From NCBI RefSeq assembly GCF_000820165.1, contig NZ_CDDD01000092.1:1-44163 (forward strand): a stretch of 44,163 bases of DNA, in the 5' to 3' direction. A model generated the notes under the pieces. That model was given only the letters and a program-made list of their open reading frames with translations, was not told the origin of the DNA and did not search any database. Below, in pieces: positions 11,543 to 18,910 of this stretch; positions within the stretch are counted from its first letter, which is position 1; each line of letters starts with the position of its first letter. A program made the translations under genes and the position numbers. The DNA comes from Aeromonas taiwanensis. GTDB lineage: Bacteria; Pseudomonadota; Gammaproteobacteria; Enterobacterales; Aeromonadaceae.

Positions 11543-12760
11543 ATGAGCGTGATCGAAGCCGTGACCATGGCCGCCGGCCTGGTCTATCTGGTGCTGCTGG
11601 CGTGGCAGGGGCGCACCGGCTGGCCGTGGCGCCTTGCTCTCGGCCTGCTGCTCATGCTCTGGTTGCTGGCGGCGGACAGCCTGCTCTGGCTTGCCCTGGG
11701 CGGGGTGAGCGCCGTGCTCGCCCTCTGGCACCGTTATCGGCCGCTGCCCGCCCTCGGGGTGCTCGACGGTCAGCGGTTGCGGGGGCACACGCGCCAGCTG
11801 CTGCTGTTCTGCTGGGGGCTGGTGGCGGTGCAATATGGCCTGCATGTCTGGCAGCTGGGGCAGGGGGTGACCCCTTCGCTGGTGCGCCCGGACGTGGTGG
11901 ACGGCTTCCTGCCCATCGCCGGCGGACTCGGGCTGCGGGCCTGGCTCGGTCAGGGGCTGGTGGATCCCCACCACCCGGCAGCCACCGTCACCGTGTTGAT
12001 GCTCTCCCTGTCGGCCCTGCTGCTGGGGCGGGCGTTCTGTGCCTGGTTCTGCCCCCTCGGGCTGGTGGGGGAGTGGCTGCACGGCCTGCGCTCGCGCCTG
12101 TTGCCGGGGGAGTGGACCCCGCCGCGCTGGCTCGATGCCGTGTTGCGCGGCCAGAAGTTTCTGGTGCTCGGCTTTCTGCTCTTCATCATATTGCTGGCGG
12201 TACCCGCCGCCGCCCTGTCCGGCTACCTCGCCAGCCCCTACCATCAGGCGGCGGACATGAAGATGGGGGCCTTCTTCTTCAACCTGACCCTGATCTCGGG
12301 CCTGTGCCTTGGCTGGGTGTTGTTGCTCACCGTCACCTTCCGGCAAGGGTTCTGCCGCTATCTCTGCCCCTATGGCGCCTGGTTCGCCCTGCTCGGCCTG
12401 CTGACCCCATTGCGCATTCGCCGCGACCCGGCCCGCTGCCTGCGAAGCCTGGGCCACGATTGTGACAAGTGCAGCCGGGTTTGCCCCTCGCGCATCCAGG
12501 TGCACCAGCTCATTGCGGTGCAGAGCCTCGAGTGCACCAGTTGCCAGAGCTGCGTGGCCGCCTGCCCCAAGCGGGCCGATGCGCTGCACCTCGGTACTCA
12601 AGAGCGCAGGCTCGCCCCTCACCGGCTGCTGGGACTGCTCTGTCTGTTGCTGCTGGTGTTGCCGCTGCTCTCCTACGGCCTGCTGGATCTCTGGGTCAGC
12701 CAGACACCGCTGGCCGACCGCTATGAGCTGCTGCAACGGCTGCCCTGGCTGAGCCACTGA
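11543..12760 (+). CDS. NapH/NosR-type membrane polyferredoxin (4Fe-4S binding)
   Basis: The 405-aa protein has about seven to eight hydrophobic segments. Two cysteine motifs at membrane edges, FCAWFCPLG and FCRYLCPYG, are typical of the NapH/NosR/CcoG family. Two ferredoxin-type clusters follow (CDKCSRVCP and CTSCQSCVAACP), and a final membrane anchor closes the protein. Family members move electrons between the quinol pool and periplasmic or cytoplasmic partners. It is co-directional with norVW and the DUF1971 gene, so it may support NO or nitrogen-oxide respiration; its partner is unknown. It is not NapH itself, as no nap genes are near. The start follows GAGGGAAAC. Confidence 0.8.
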   Translation: MSVIEAVTMAAGLVYLVLLAWQGRTGWPWRLALGLLLMLWLLAADSLLWLALGGVSAVLALWHRYRPLPALGVLDGQRLRGHTRQLLLFCWGLVAVQYGLHVWQLGQGVTPSLVRPDVVDGFLPIAGGLGLRAWLGQGLVDPHHPAATVTVLMLSLSALLLGRAFCAWFCPLGLVGEWLHGLRSRLLPGEWTPPRWLDAVLRGQKFLVLGFLLFIILLAVPAAALSGYLASPYHQAADMKMGAFFFNLTLISGLCLGWVLLLTVTFRQGFCRYLCPYGAWFALLGLLTPLRIRRDPARCLRSLGHDCDKCSRVCPSRIQVHQLIAVQSLECTSCQSCVAACPKRADALHLGTQERRLAPHRLLGLLCLLLLVLPLLSYGLLDLWVSQTPLADRYELLQRLPWLSH

Positions 12761-12831
12761 GTCACCGGGTGCATCGGGGCGGGACAGGGCCGCCCCGTTG
12801 CGACGGCCTGTATAAATTTCCCCCGCCAAAT

Positions 12832-12892
12832 TGTTAGCGCCATCCCAAATTGCTCATGTTGCAATTGATCATATTCAAGGGCTCACCATAAT
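12832..12892 (+). promoter_or_regulatory. Candidate CRP site and promoter of the tna operon
   Basis: A CRP-like site TGTTA-N6-TCCCA (12832-12847; one mismatch per half to TGTGA-N6-TCACA) is followed by TTGATC (12865-12870), a 16-bp spacer and CATAAT (12887-12892). With a start near 12899, the CRP site centres at about -60, close to the -61.5 of E. coli tnaCAB. The same architecture is expected if tryptophanase is catabolite-controlled. Confidence 0.5.
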
Positions 12893-12939
12893 GGATGCTG
12901 TTATTTGGCGTTGTTAATTCCAACCAGATGAGCAACAAC

Positions 12940-13011
12940 ATGAATATCAAGGTCAGCTATCCCAAGTGGTTTACCCTGGACCATAAAATCGCGTTCTTCT
13001 TCCCGCTGTAA
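12940..13011 (+). CDS. tnaC: TnaC leader peptide (tryptophan-sensing ribosome-arrest peptide)
   Basis: A 23-codon reading frame 203 bp upstream of tnaA encodes a peptide with the core KWFTLDHKI and then FFFP. In E. coli TnaC the residues needed for tryptophan-induced arrest are Trp12, Asp16 and Pro24. Here Trp10, Asp14 and Pro22 have identical spacing (W to D four, W to P twelve). One Leu codon follows the Pro before TAA, so arrest would be at an elongation step rather than exactly at the stop. An in-frame ATG at 12928 would give 27 residues; neither start has a strong Shine-Dalgarno. The role is control of Rho-dependent termination before tnaA. Confidence 0.85.
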   Translation: MNIKVSYPKWFTLDHKIAFFFPL

Positions 13012-13214
13012 TATCCCGCGGCGCCGCTGCATTTCCCGCAATGCAACGAGCCCGTCTGAATACCTAATCTGAAATAAGCTGCACCCGTCTTCGCCACTTT
13101 ATTTGGCGAGGCGATGTCGTGCACCCATTCTCAATATTTTCTACCTGCCGGATATTCTATTTTCGGCGGGGGAAGAGACACATTCTGAATATTTAACTCT
13201 GGGGTGTTTATATT
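13012..13214 (+). promoter_or_regulatory. tnaC-tnaA spacer, probable Rho-loading region
   Basis: This 203-bp untranslated spacer starts with a C-rich, G-poor stretch right after the tnaC stop (for example CCCGTCTGAATACCTAATC). That is where the E. coli boxA/rut site lies. It then becomes AT-rich before tnaA. In E. coli the stalled TnaC ribosome masks the rut site; the same is inferred here. No intrinsic terminator with a T-run is visible. Confidence 0.5.
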
Positions 13215-14681
13215 ATGGAAAACTTCAAGCATCTGCCCGAACCCTTCCGCATTCGTGTCATCGAGCCGGTCAAGCGCACCACCCGTGCCTACCGGGAGGA
13301 GGCCATCGTCCGCGCGGGCATGAACCCCTTCCTGCTGGACAGCGAAGACGTCTTCATCGACCTGCTGACCGACAGCGGCACCGGCGCCATCACCCAGGAC
13401 ATGCAGGCCGCCATGCTGCGCGGCGACGAGGCCTACAGCGGCAGCCGCAGCTACTATGCGCTGCAGCAGGCGGTGCAGGAGATCTTCGGCTATTCCCTGA
13501 CCATCCCCACCCACCAGGGGCGTGGCGCCGAGCAGATCTACATCCCGGTACTCATCAAGAAGCGGGAGCAGGAGAAGGGGCTGGATCGCAAGAAGATGGT
13601 GGCGCTCTCCAACTACTTCTTTGACACCACCCAGGGCCACACCCAGATCAACTGCTGCGTCGCCAAGAACGTCTACACCAGGGAGGCGTTCGATACCTCG
13701 GTCACCGCCGACTTCAAAGGCAACTTCGATCTGGTGAAGCTGGAAGAGGCCATCCTGGAGGCGGGCCCTGCCAACGTGCCCTACATCGTCAGCACCATCA
13801 CCTGCAACTCCGCCGGGGGGCAGCCGGTCTCCATTGCCAACCTGAAGGCGGTGTACGAGATCGCCAGAAAGTACGACATCCCCGTTATCATGGACTCCGC
13901 CCGCTTCGCCGAGAACGCCTACTTCATCCAGCAGCGGGAGCCCGGCTACGCGAACTGGACCATCGAGGAGATCACCAGAGAGTCCTACAAGTACGCCGAC
14001 GGCCTCGCCATGTCCGCCAAGAAGGATGCCATGGTGCAGATGGGGGGCCTGCTCTGCTTCAAGGACGACAGCATGCTGGACGTCTACACCGAGTGCCGCA
14101 CCCTGTGCGTGGTGCAGGAGGGCTTCCCGACCTATGGCGGCCTGGAAGGGGGCGCCATGGAGCGCCTGGCGGTGGGTCTGCGTGACGGCATGCGCCAGGA
14201 CTGGCTGGCCTATCGCATCGGCCAGGTGCAGTACCTGGTGGACGGCCTGGAAGCCATCGGCGTGGTGTGCCAGCAGGCAGGGGGGCACGCGGCCTTCGTC
14301 GATGCGGGCAAGCTGCTGCCCCACATCCCGGCGGATCAGTTCCCGGCCCACGCCCTGGCGTGCGAGCTCTACAAGGTCGCCGGCATCCGCGCGGTGGAGA
14401 TCGGCTCCCTGCTGCTGGGCCGGGATCCGGCCACCGGCAAGCAGCACCCCTGCCCGGCAGAGCTGCTGCGCCTGACCATTCCGCGTGCCACCTATACCCA
14501 GACCCACATGGACTTTGTCATCGAGGCGTTTGGCGAGGTGAAGAAGAACGCCCATCGGGTGAAGGGGCTCGACTTCATTTACGAGCCGGCGGTGCTGCGC
14601 CACTTCACCGCCAGACTGAAAGAGGTCGAGCATAACGACCCGTCAGCCGGCAAGGCGCAGAAAAAATTGATAGAAGCATAA
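13215..14681 (+). CDS. tnaA: Tryptophanase TnaA
   Basis: PLP enzyme that splits tryptophan to indole, pyruvate and ammonia. The 488-aa product is almost colinear with E. coli TnaA: the N-terminus [20 protein letters not shown], the [16 protein letters not shown] block, and SAKKDAM with the PLP lysine near residue 270. The [17 protein letters not shown] and [16 protein letters not shown] blocks follow. Tyrosine phenol-lyase is related, but the sequence is clearly the tryptophanase type. It carries about 17 extra C-terminal residues compared with the E. coli protein, ending KKLIEA. Expression is expected to depend on the upstream TnaC element, giving indole production in amino-acid-rich, glucose-poor conditions. 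Confidence 0.96.
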   Translation: MENFKHLPEPFRIRVIEPVKRTTRAYREEAIVRAGMNPFLLDSEDVFIDLLTDSGTGAITQDMQAAMLRGDEAYSGSRSYYALQQAVQEIFGYSLTIPTHQGRGAEQIYIPVLIKKREQEKGLDRKKMVALSNYFFDTTQGHTQINCCVAKNVYTREAFDTSVTADFKGNFDLVKLEEAILEAGPANVPYIVSTITCNSAGGQPVSIANLKAVYEIARKYDIPVIMDSARFAENAYFIQQREPGYANWTIEEITRESYKYADGLAMSAKKDAMVQMGGLLCFKDDSMLDVYTECRTLCVVQEGFPTYGGLEGGAMERLAVGLRDGMRQDWLAYRIGQVQYLVDGLEAIGVVCQQAGGHAAFVDAGKLLPHIPADQFPAHALACELYKVAGIRAVEIGSLLLGRDPATGKQHPCPAELLRLTIPRATYTQTHMDFVIEAFGEVKKNAHRVKGLDFIYEPAVLRHFTARLKEVEHNDPSAGKAQKKLIEA

Positions 14682-14689
14682 CGAGTCAG

Positions 14690-14719
14690 GGGCACAGATT
14701 TTTCTGTGCCCTTTTTTTT
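14690..14719 (+). terminator. Intrinsic terminator after tnaA
   Basis: An 8-bp stem GGGCACAG (14690-14697) / CTGTGCCC (14704-14711) is followed by eight T. The permease gene starts only 33 bp further on, so it depends on read-through or on a promoter inside this gap. Confidence 0.85.
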
Positions 14720-14751
14720 CGCAGCTTTGTGAAGTTTCGGGAGTGACACAC

Positions 14752-15966
14752 ATGACATCAAAACCGTCCGTCATCGGGGGGGCCTGCATCATTGCCAGCG
14801 TCTGTGTCGGCGCCGGCATGCTGGGGCTGCCGAGTGCGGGAGCCGGGGCCTGGACCACCTGGTCATCGCTGGCCATCATTCTCACCATGGTCATCATGAC
14901 GGTCTCCGGCTGGATGCTGCTGGAAGCCTTCAAACCCTATGCGCTGACCGCCTCCTTCAACTCGGTGACCAAGGATCTGCTCGGTCACAAGATCAATGTT
15001 TTCAACAACCTGACCGTCTATTTCGTAGGCGGCATCCTGCTCTATGCCTATATCACCTCGTCGGGGCTGATCCTGGGCGGCCTGCTCGGCATTGACAGCC
15101 AGCTGGCCTCCGTCCTGTTCGTGCTGGCGTTCTCCTGGTTTGTCTGGCATTCGACCCGGGCGGTGGATCGCATCTCTGTGGTCCTGATCGCCTTTATGGT
15201 GCTGAGCTTCGTGTTCGGGGTCTCGGGGCTCGCCAGCAAGATCGACACCGCCATGCTGTTCAGCACGGTCGCCGAGGAGCTGGGCCAGGCCCCCTACGCC
15301 CTGGCCATGCTGCCGGTGGCGCTCACCTCCTTCGGTTACCACCATTCGGTGGCCTCGATGCGCGCCTACTACGGCGAGGAGCACAAGGCGAAGCAGGCGA
15401 TCCTGGGGGGCACCCTGATCGCGCTGGCCCTCTACCTGCTGTGGCTGCTGAGCATCTTCGGCAACCTGCCCCGCAGCGCCTTCGGGCCCGTCATCGCCAA
15501 GGGGGGCGACGTGGACGTGCTGCTCGGGGCGCTGGCCTCGGTGATCGAGTCAAAGCAGGTCTCCCAGGCCATCAACCTCTTCTCCATGGCGGCCATCCTC
15601 TCCTCCTTCATCGGGGTGGGGCTCGGGGTGTTCGACTACCTGGCGGATCTGTTCAAGTTCGACAACAGCCGCCAGGGGCGCGCCAAGTCCTGGGCCGTGA
15701 CCTTCCTGCCGCCGTTGGCGTTCTCTCTGCTGTTCCCGTTCGGCTTCGTGGTGGCCATCGGCTACGCAGGCGCGGCGGCGACCGTCTGGGCCTGCATCAT
15801 CCCCGCCCTGCTGGCGAAGAAGTCCCGGGAGCTGGCTCCGGAAGAGGTGGGCTTCAGGGCCCCCGGCGGCCAGCCCATGATCTTGGCGGTCATCGTCTTC
15901 GGGGTGCTGACCGCCATCTTCCACCTGATGGCCATGGCGAACCTGTTGCCCGTCTACACCGGATGA
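14752..15966 (+). CDS. Aromatic amino acid permease, TnaB/Mtr/TyrP family (copy 1)
   Basis: The 404-aa inner-membrane protein of the hydroxy/aromatic amino acid permease family has about eleven membrane segments. Typical blocks are GGACIIASVCVGAGMLGLPSAG at the N-terminus and LGVFDYLADLFKFDNSRQG in the second half. Position directly after tnaA, as tnaB in E. coli, makes tryptophan:H+ import the likely job; tyrosine cannot be excluded. The ATG at 14752 is chosen over GTG 14743 because GGGAG lies at a proper distance upstream of it. It is a tandem paralogue of the next gene. Confidence 0.85.
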   Translation: MTSKPSVIGGACIIASVCVGAGMLGLPSAGAGAWTTWSSLAIILTMVIMTVSGWMLLEAFKPYALTASFNSVTKDLLGHKINVFNNLTVYFVGGILLYAYITSSGLILGGLLGIDSQLASVLFVLAFSWFVWHSTRAVDRISVVLIAFMVLSFVFGVSGLASKIDTAMLFSTVAEELGQAPYALAMLPVALTSFGYHHSVASMRAYYGEEHKAKQAILGGTLIALALYLLWLLSIFGNLPRSAFGPVIAKGGDVDVLLGALASVIESKQVSQAINLFSMAAILSSFIGVGLGVFDYLADLFKFDNSRQGRAKSWAVTFLPPLAFSLLFPFGFVVAIGYAGAAATVWACIIPALLAKKSRELAPEEVGFRAPGGQPMILAVIVFGVLTAIFHLMAMANLLPVYTG

Positions 15967-16163
15967 CCCGGGTGGTCTGAACCTGGCCCCATCCCGGACA
16001 TGTCATGGGGATGGGGCGCAGGATCCGGCTCGTTTCGCCCCATTTTCCCTCCGGATTTGATACCCGGAGGCATGCAGGGTAAAGTCCCCCGCGCCAGCAA
16101 TGGCGAACGCAGGAGAAGCACGGCGGTGTGCCGTGACCAGTCGACAATCCGTTTGGGGGAGTA
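15967..16163 (+). promoter_or_regulatory. Structured leader before the second permease
   Basis: The 197-bp gap between the paralogous permeases can fold into four local hairpins: 15987-15995/16008-16016; 16048-16054/16064-16070; 16092-16096/16101-16105 with a GCAA tetraloop; and 16119-16124/16130-16135. None has a T-run. A 54-codon frame starting at 16000 runs through it. The region does not match a riboswitch class I can recognise. It may be a regulatory leader for aromatic amino acid transport, which is inference. Confidence 0.4.
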
Positions 16164-16164
16164 A
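16000..16164 (+). CDS. Possible upstream (leader) reading frame ending on the permease start
   Basis: A 54-codon frame from ATG 16000 has Trp at codons 3 and 5 (MSWGWGAG...). Its TAA stop overlaps the permease ATG as TAATG (16162-16166), an arrangement used for termination-reinitiation coupling. Against it: there is no Shine-Dalgarno before ATG 16000, and frames of this length are common by chance in GC-rich DNA. The early Trp codons fall in the 3' arm of the first hairpin. Confidence 0.25.
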   Translation: MSWGWGAGSGSFRPIFPPDLIPGGMQGKVPRASNGERRRSTAVCRDQSTIRLGE

Positions 16165-17384
16165 TGGAACAGAAACCATCGTTGGTGGGCGGGGCATGCA
16201 TCATTGCCGGCGTCTGTGTGGGGGCCGGCATGCTGGGGCTGCCGAGTGCGGGGGCGGGCGCCTGGACCCTCTGGTCCATGCTCGCGGTGGCACTGACCAT
16301 GGTGGTGATGACGGTCTCCGGCTGGATGCTGCTGGAATCCTATCGGGGCTATCCCCTGCGCGTCTCCTTCGATACCGTGACCCGGGATCTGCTGGGGGAT
16401 AAGGTCAACGCCCTCAACAACCTGAGCGTCTACTTCGTCGGCGGCATCCTGCTCTACGCCTACATCACCTCGGCCGGCCTCATCATCGACGGCATGACGG
16501 GGATGGGCAGCCAGTTATCCTCCATCCTCTTCACCCTGGTCTTCTCCCTGCTGGTGTGGCACTCCACCCGGGCGGTGGATCGTATCTCCGTGCTGCTGGT
16601 GATCCTGATGGGGCTGAGCTTTGCCTTCGGCATCTCGGGCCTGTCGATGAACGTACGCCTCGATCTGCTGCTCGACCGGGTGGGCAGTGAAGTCAGCTAT
16701 GCCCCCTATGCCCTGGTGATGCTGCCGGTGGCGCTCACCTCCTTCGGCTACCACCACTCCGTCTCCTCCATGCGCGCCTACTACGGCGAGGAGAAGCGTG
16801 CCAGCCGTGCCATCCTGGGGGGCACCCTGATCGCGCTCGCGTTTTACCTCATCTGGCTGGTGAGCGTCTTTGGCAACCTGCCCCGCAGCGAGTTCGGCCC
16901 GGTGATCGCAGAAGGGGGCAACGTGGATGCCCTGCTCAAGGCGCTCGGCTCGGTGACTGAGTCCAGGGCGGTGGCCAGCGCCCTCAACGCCTTCTCCATG
17001 GCGGCCATCCTCTCCTCCTTCATCGGGGTGGGGCTGGGGGTGTTCGACTACCTGGCGGATCTGTTCAAGTTCGACAACAGCCGCGGCGGCCGCGCCAAGT
17101 CCTGGGCGGTGACCTTCCTGCCACCCCTGGTGCTGTCGCTCCTGTTCCCGTTTGGCTTCCTGGTGGCCATCGGCTATGCGGGCGCCGTGGCGACCCTGTG
17201 GACCTGCATCATCCCGCCCCTGCTGGCCTGGAAGGTGCGGGCGGCCCGGCGCGAGGAAGAGGGCGAGGGCTTCCGCGCCCCCGGCGGCGTCTTCATGATC
17301 GTCCTGGTGATCCTGTTCGGTGTGCTGACCGCCGCCTTCCACCTGCTCAACATGGCGGACCTGCTGCCCGCCTACAAGGGCTGA
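16164..17384 (+). CDS. Aromatic amino acid permease, TnaB/Mtr/TyrP family (copy 2)
   Basis: The 406-aa paralogue of the preceding permease has the same N-terminal GGACIIAGVCVGAGMLGLPSAG block and the same LGVFDYLADLFKFDNSRGG block. The two proteins agree over most of their length, so they arose by tandem duplication. Differences cluster in the loops and C-terminus (RREEEGEGF), hinting at divergence in substrate or regulation. The ATG follows GGGGGAGTA. E. coli has a single tnaB at this place. Likely substrate is tryptophan or tyrosine. Confidence 0.85.
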   Translation: MEQKPSLVGGACIIAGVCVGAGMLGLPSAGAGAWTLWSMLAVALTMVVMTVSGWMLLESYRGYPLRVSFDTVTRDLLGDKVNALNNLSVYFVGGILLYAYITSAGLIIDGMTGMGSQLSSILFTLVFSLLVWHSTRAVDRISVLLVILMGLSFAFGISGLSMNVRLDLLLDRVGSEVSYAPYALVMLPVALTSFGYHHSVSSMRAYYGEEKRASRAILGGTLIALAFYLIWLVSVFGNLPRSEFGPVIAEGGNVDALLKALGSVTESRAVASALNAFSMAAILSSFIGVGLGVFDYLADLFKFDNSRGGRAKSWAVTFLPPLVLSLLFPFGFLVAIGYAGAVATLWTCIIPPLLAWKVRAARREEEGEGFRAPGGVFMIVLVILFGVLTAAFHLLNMADLLPAYKG

Positions 17385-17402
17385 CTCGTCTGGTGATAAA
17401 GC

Positions 17403-17429
17403 AAAACGGCGCCTTCGGGCGCCGTTTCT
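17403..17429. terminator. Bidirectional intrinsic terminator
   Basis: A 10-bp perfect stem (17404-17413 / 17418-17427) has a TTCG tetraloop and A/T arms. It ends both the permease transcript and the convergent lysozyme-inhibitor gene. Confidence 0.85.
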
Positions 17430-17445
17430 CATGGGGGCAAGACGG

Positions 17446-17850
17446 TTACTGGATGCTGACCGACAGGGTGTGGGGCACCTGCTCGCCGCGACGGGCGGAG
17501 GCGCGCATCTGGTAGACCTGGATCAGGTACTTGCCGGAGCTGGGCAGGGTGGCTTGCCACTGTTCGCCCACATAGCCGGAGCCCATGGCTTCGGCCTGAC
17601 CCGGGATGGCGCCGGGGGCGTAGACATTGAAGTTGGCGTTGTCGCTGCCGGCGATGGTGACCTGCATGGTCTGCCCGGCCTTGGCGACCAGGGTGTAGTG
17701 GATGGTGTCGTAGCCCGAGAAGTTGCCCTTCACCTGGGCGCTGTGGGCCCCCTTGGCAAACTGCACGGGCACAGTGGTGATCTTGTCGGCGGCCTGTGCG
17801 CCGGCGGCCATGGCCATGGTCAGCAGAACCGCCGTGATGGCTCTTTTCAT
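17446..17850 (-). CDS. pliG: Periplasmic inhibitor of g-type lysozyme PliG
   Basis: The 134-aa secreted protein has a 20-residue signal peptide (MKRAITAVLLTMAMAAGAQA). The mature domain matches the PliG family known from E. coli (YcgK) and Aeromonas: VQFAKGAHSAQVKGNFSGYD, then KAGQTMQVTI, and the conserved SGKYLIQVYQMRASARR segment, whose loop plugs the lysozyme active site in family structures. It protects the cell wall from goose-type lysozyme, found in fish and birds. It stands alone between a terminator and a divergent gene. The alternative is another PPC-like beta-sandwich protein, but the conserved segment favours PliG. Confidence 0.8.
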   Translation of the reverse strand: MKRAITAVLLTMAMAAGAQAADKITTVPVQFAKGAHSAQVKGNFSGYDTIHYTLVAKAGQTMQVTIAGSDNANFNVYAPGAIPGQAEAMGSGYVGEQWQATLPSSGKYLIQVYQMRASARRGEQVPHTLSVSIQ

Positions 17851-18147
17851 TCATTCCCCCTTGTTCGTTCAACGGATCCCCTCACCGGGGCCTGGTGACA
17901 AGATAGCCCCAGGGGGGCCAGGGAGCCAGAGGTCTGCTCCTGTGGCCAGGTTGTCCAGGGGAAGGGCCGGGAGGGGCTATAGTCAGACAGATGGCGCCCC
18001 GGGTTCAACGCAGTCCCCCGGGCTGCGATCCCCTGACGTCATCTGTTGATCACCCCGTCCCCCACCAGACAGCTGCTGCCCGGCAGCATGGCCGCCATGG
18101 TAGTCAGGCCCTGTGTGATCCCTCCAACCAACCGGGAGACAGACGTT
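17851..18147. other. Divergent intergenic region, pliG / secreted protein
   Basis: This 297-bp gap holds the promoters of two divergent genes. It is GC-rich and C/G-skewed near pliG. I see a short GC hairpin around 18071-18086 but no convincing -35/-10 pair and no small gene. Confidence 0.3.
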
Positions 18148-18714
18148 ATGTGCAAGCACATGTCCACCCTTGGAGCGCTCGCGGCCATTGCCCTGGCCGG
18201 CCTGGCGCAGGCCGAAGAGATGGCCGATGGCGCGGCGATGACAGACGAGGCGATGATCGCCAGCGCCATGGCGGCGGCCCCCGCCAGGGTCGGCGCCAAT
18301 GCCGCCATCGTTGCCATGGGCGCCGATGGCAAGATGCGCACCCTGCGCGAGGGCAAGAACGGCTTTACCTGCATGCCCGACAACCCGGCCACGCCGGGGC
18401 CGGACCCCATGTGCATGGACGCGGCCGCGATGGCCTGGGCCCACGCCTGGATCAGCCACGAGCCCCCGCCCAAGGGCAAGATCGGCTTCATGTACATGCT
18501 CAAGGGCGGTACCGATGCCAGCAATACCGACCCCTACGCGACCCAGCCCACCGCCAGCAACAACTGGTTGCAGACCGGGCCCCACGTGATGATCGTCGGC
18601 GCCGAGGACGCCTTCTACGATCAGTACCCGAAAGGCCCTTCCCCTGACACCTCGGCCCCCTACATCATGTGGTCGGGTACCCCCTATCAGCACCTGATGG
18701 CGCCGGTGGAGTAG
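18148..18714 (+). CDS. Uncharacterised secreted protein
   Basis: The 188-aa product starts MCKHMSTLGALAAIALAGLAQA, a probable signal peptide. The mature part is Met- and Ala-rich, with DGKMRTLREGKNGFTCMPDN, PDPMCMDAAAMAWAHAWISH, GFMYMLKGGTDASNTDPYA and APYIMWSGTPYQHLMAP. The two Cys in the middle (FTCMPDN and PMCMD) could form a disulfide. I do not recognise a named family or function. The ATG at 18148 is chosen for the GGGAG site upstream; a longer frame from 18046 would lose the signal peptide. The gene is single, followed by its own terminator. Confidence 0.7.
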   Translation: MCKHMSTLGALAAIALAGLAQAEEMADGAAMTDEAMIASAMAAAPARVGANAAIVAMGADGKMRTLREGKNGFTCMPDNPATPGPDPMCMDAAAMAWAHAWISHEPPPKGKIGFMYMLKGGTDASNTDPYATQPTASNNWLQTGPHVMIVGAEDAFYDQYPKGPSPDTSAPYIMWSGTPYQHLMAPVE

Positions 18715-18755
18715 CGGCTGTCGTGCCATTGCGGGATCGGCAACGATCGATCACC

Positions 18756-18783
18756 AAAAGCGCCCTCCAAAGGCGCTTTTTTT
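18756..18783 (+). terminator. Intrinsic terminator
   Basis: Stem AAAGCGCC (18757-18764) / GGCGCTTT (18772-18779) with a following T-run ends the secreted-protein gene. Confidence 0.8.
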
Positions 18784-18873
18784 GTGGCGGGGTGGTGGTA
18801 GAGCTACTGACACTGATGACCGATCACCCTGCACCTATGGCAGGCGTGGGCTGATCGGGTGGCAGGGAATGCC

Positions 18874-18897
18874 AAAAGGGGCCTGACGGCCCCTTTC
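18874..18897. terminator. Intrinsic terminator of the PotF-like gene
   Basis: Stem AAAGGGGCC (18875-18883) / GGCCCCTTT (18888-18896) with a TGAC loop lies just past the minus-strand gene end. On the minus strand the stem runs into TTTTGGC. Confidence 0.75.
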
Positions 18898-18910
18898 TAC
18901 ATCGGTCGGA

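Noticed and set aside
16060..16140. Possible match to a known riboswitch class
   Set aside because: I compared it with the core patterns of glycine, cobalamin, c-di-GMP, TPP and molybdenum-cofactor riboswitches and found no class-defining set of conserved bases.
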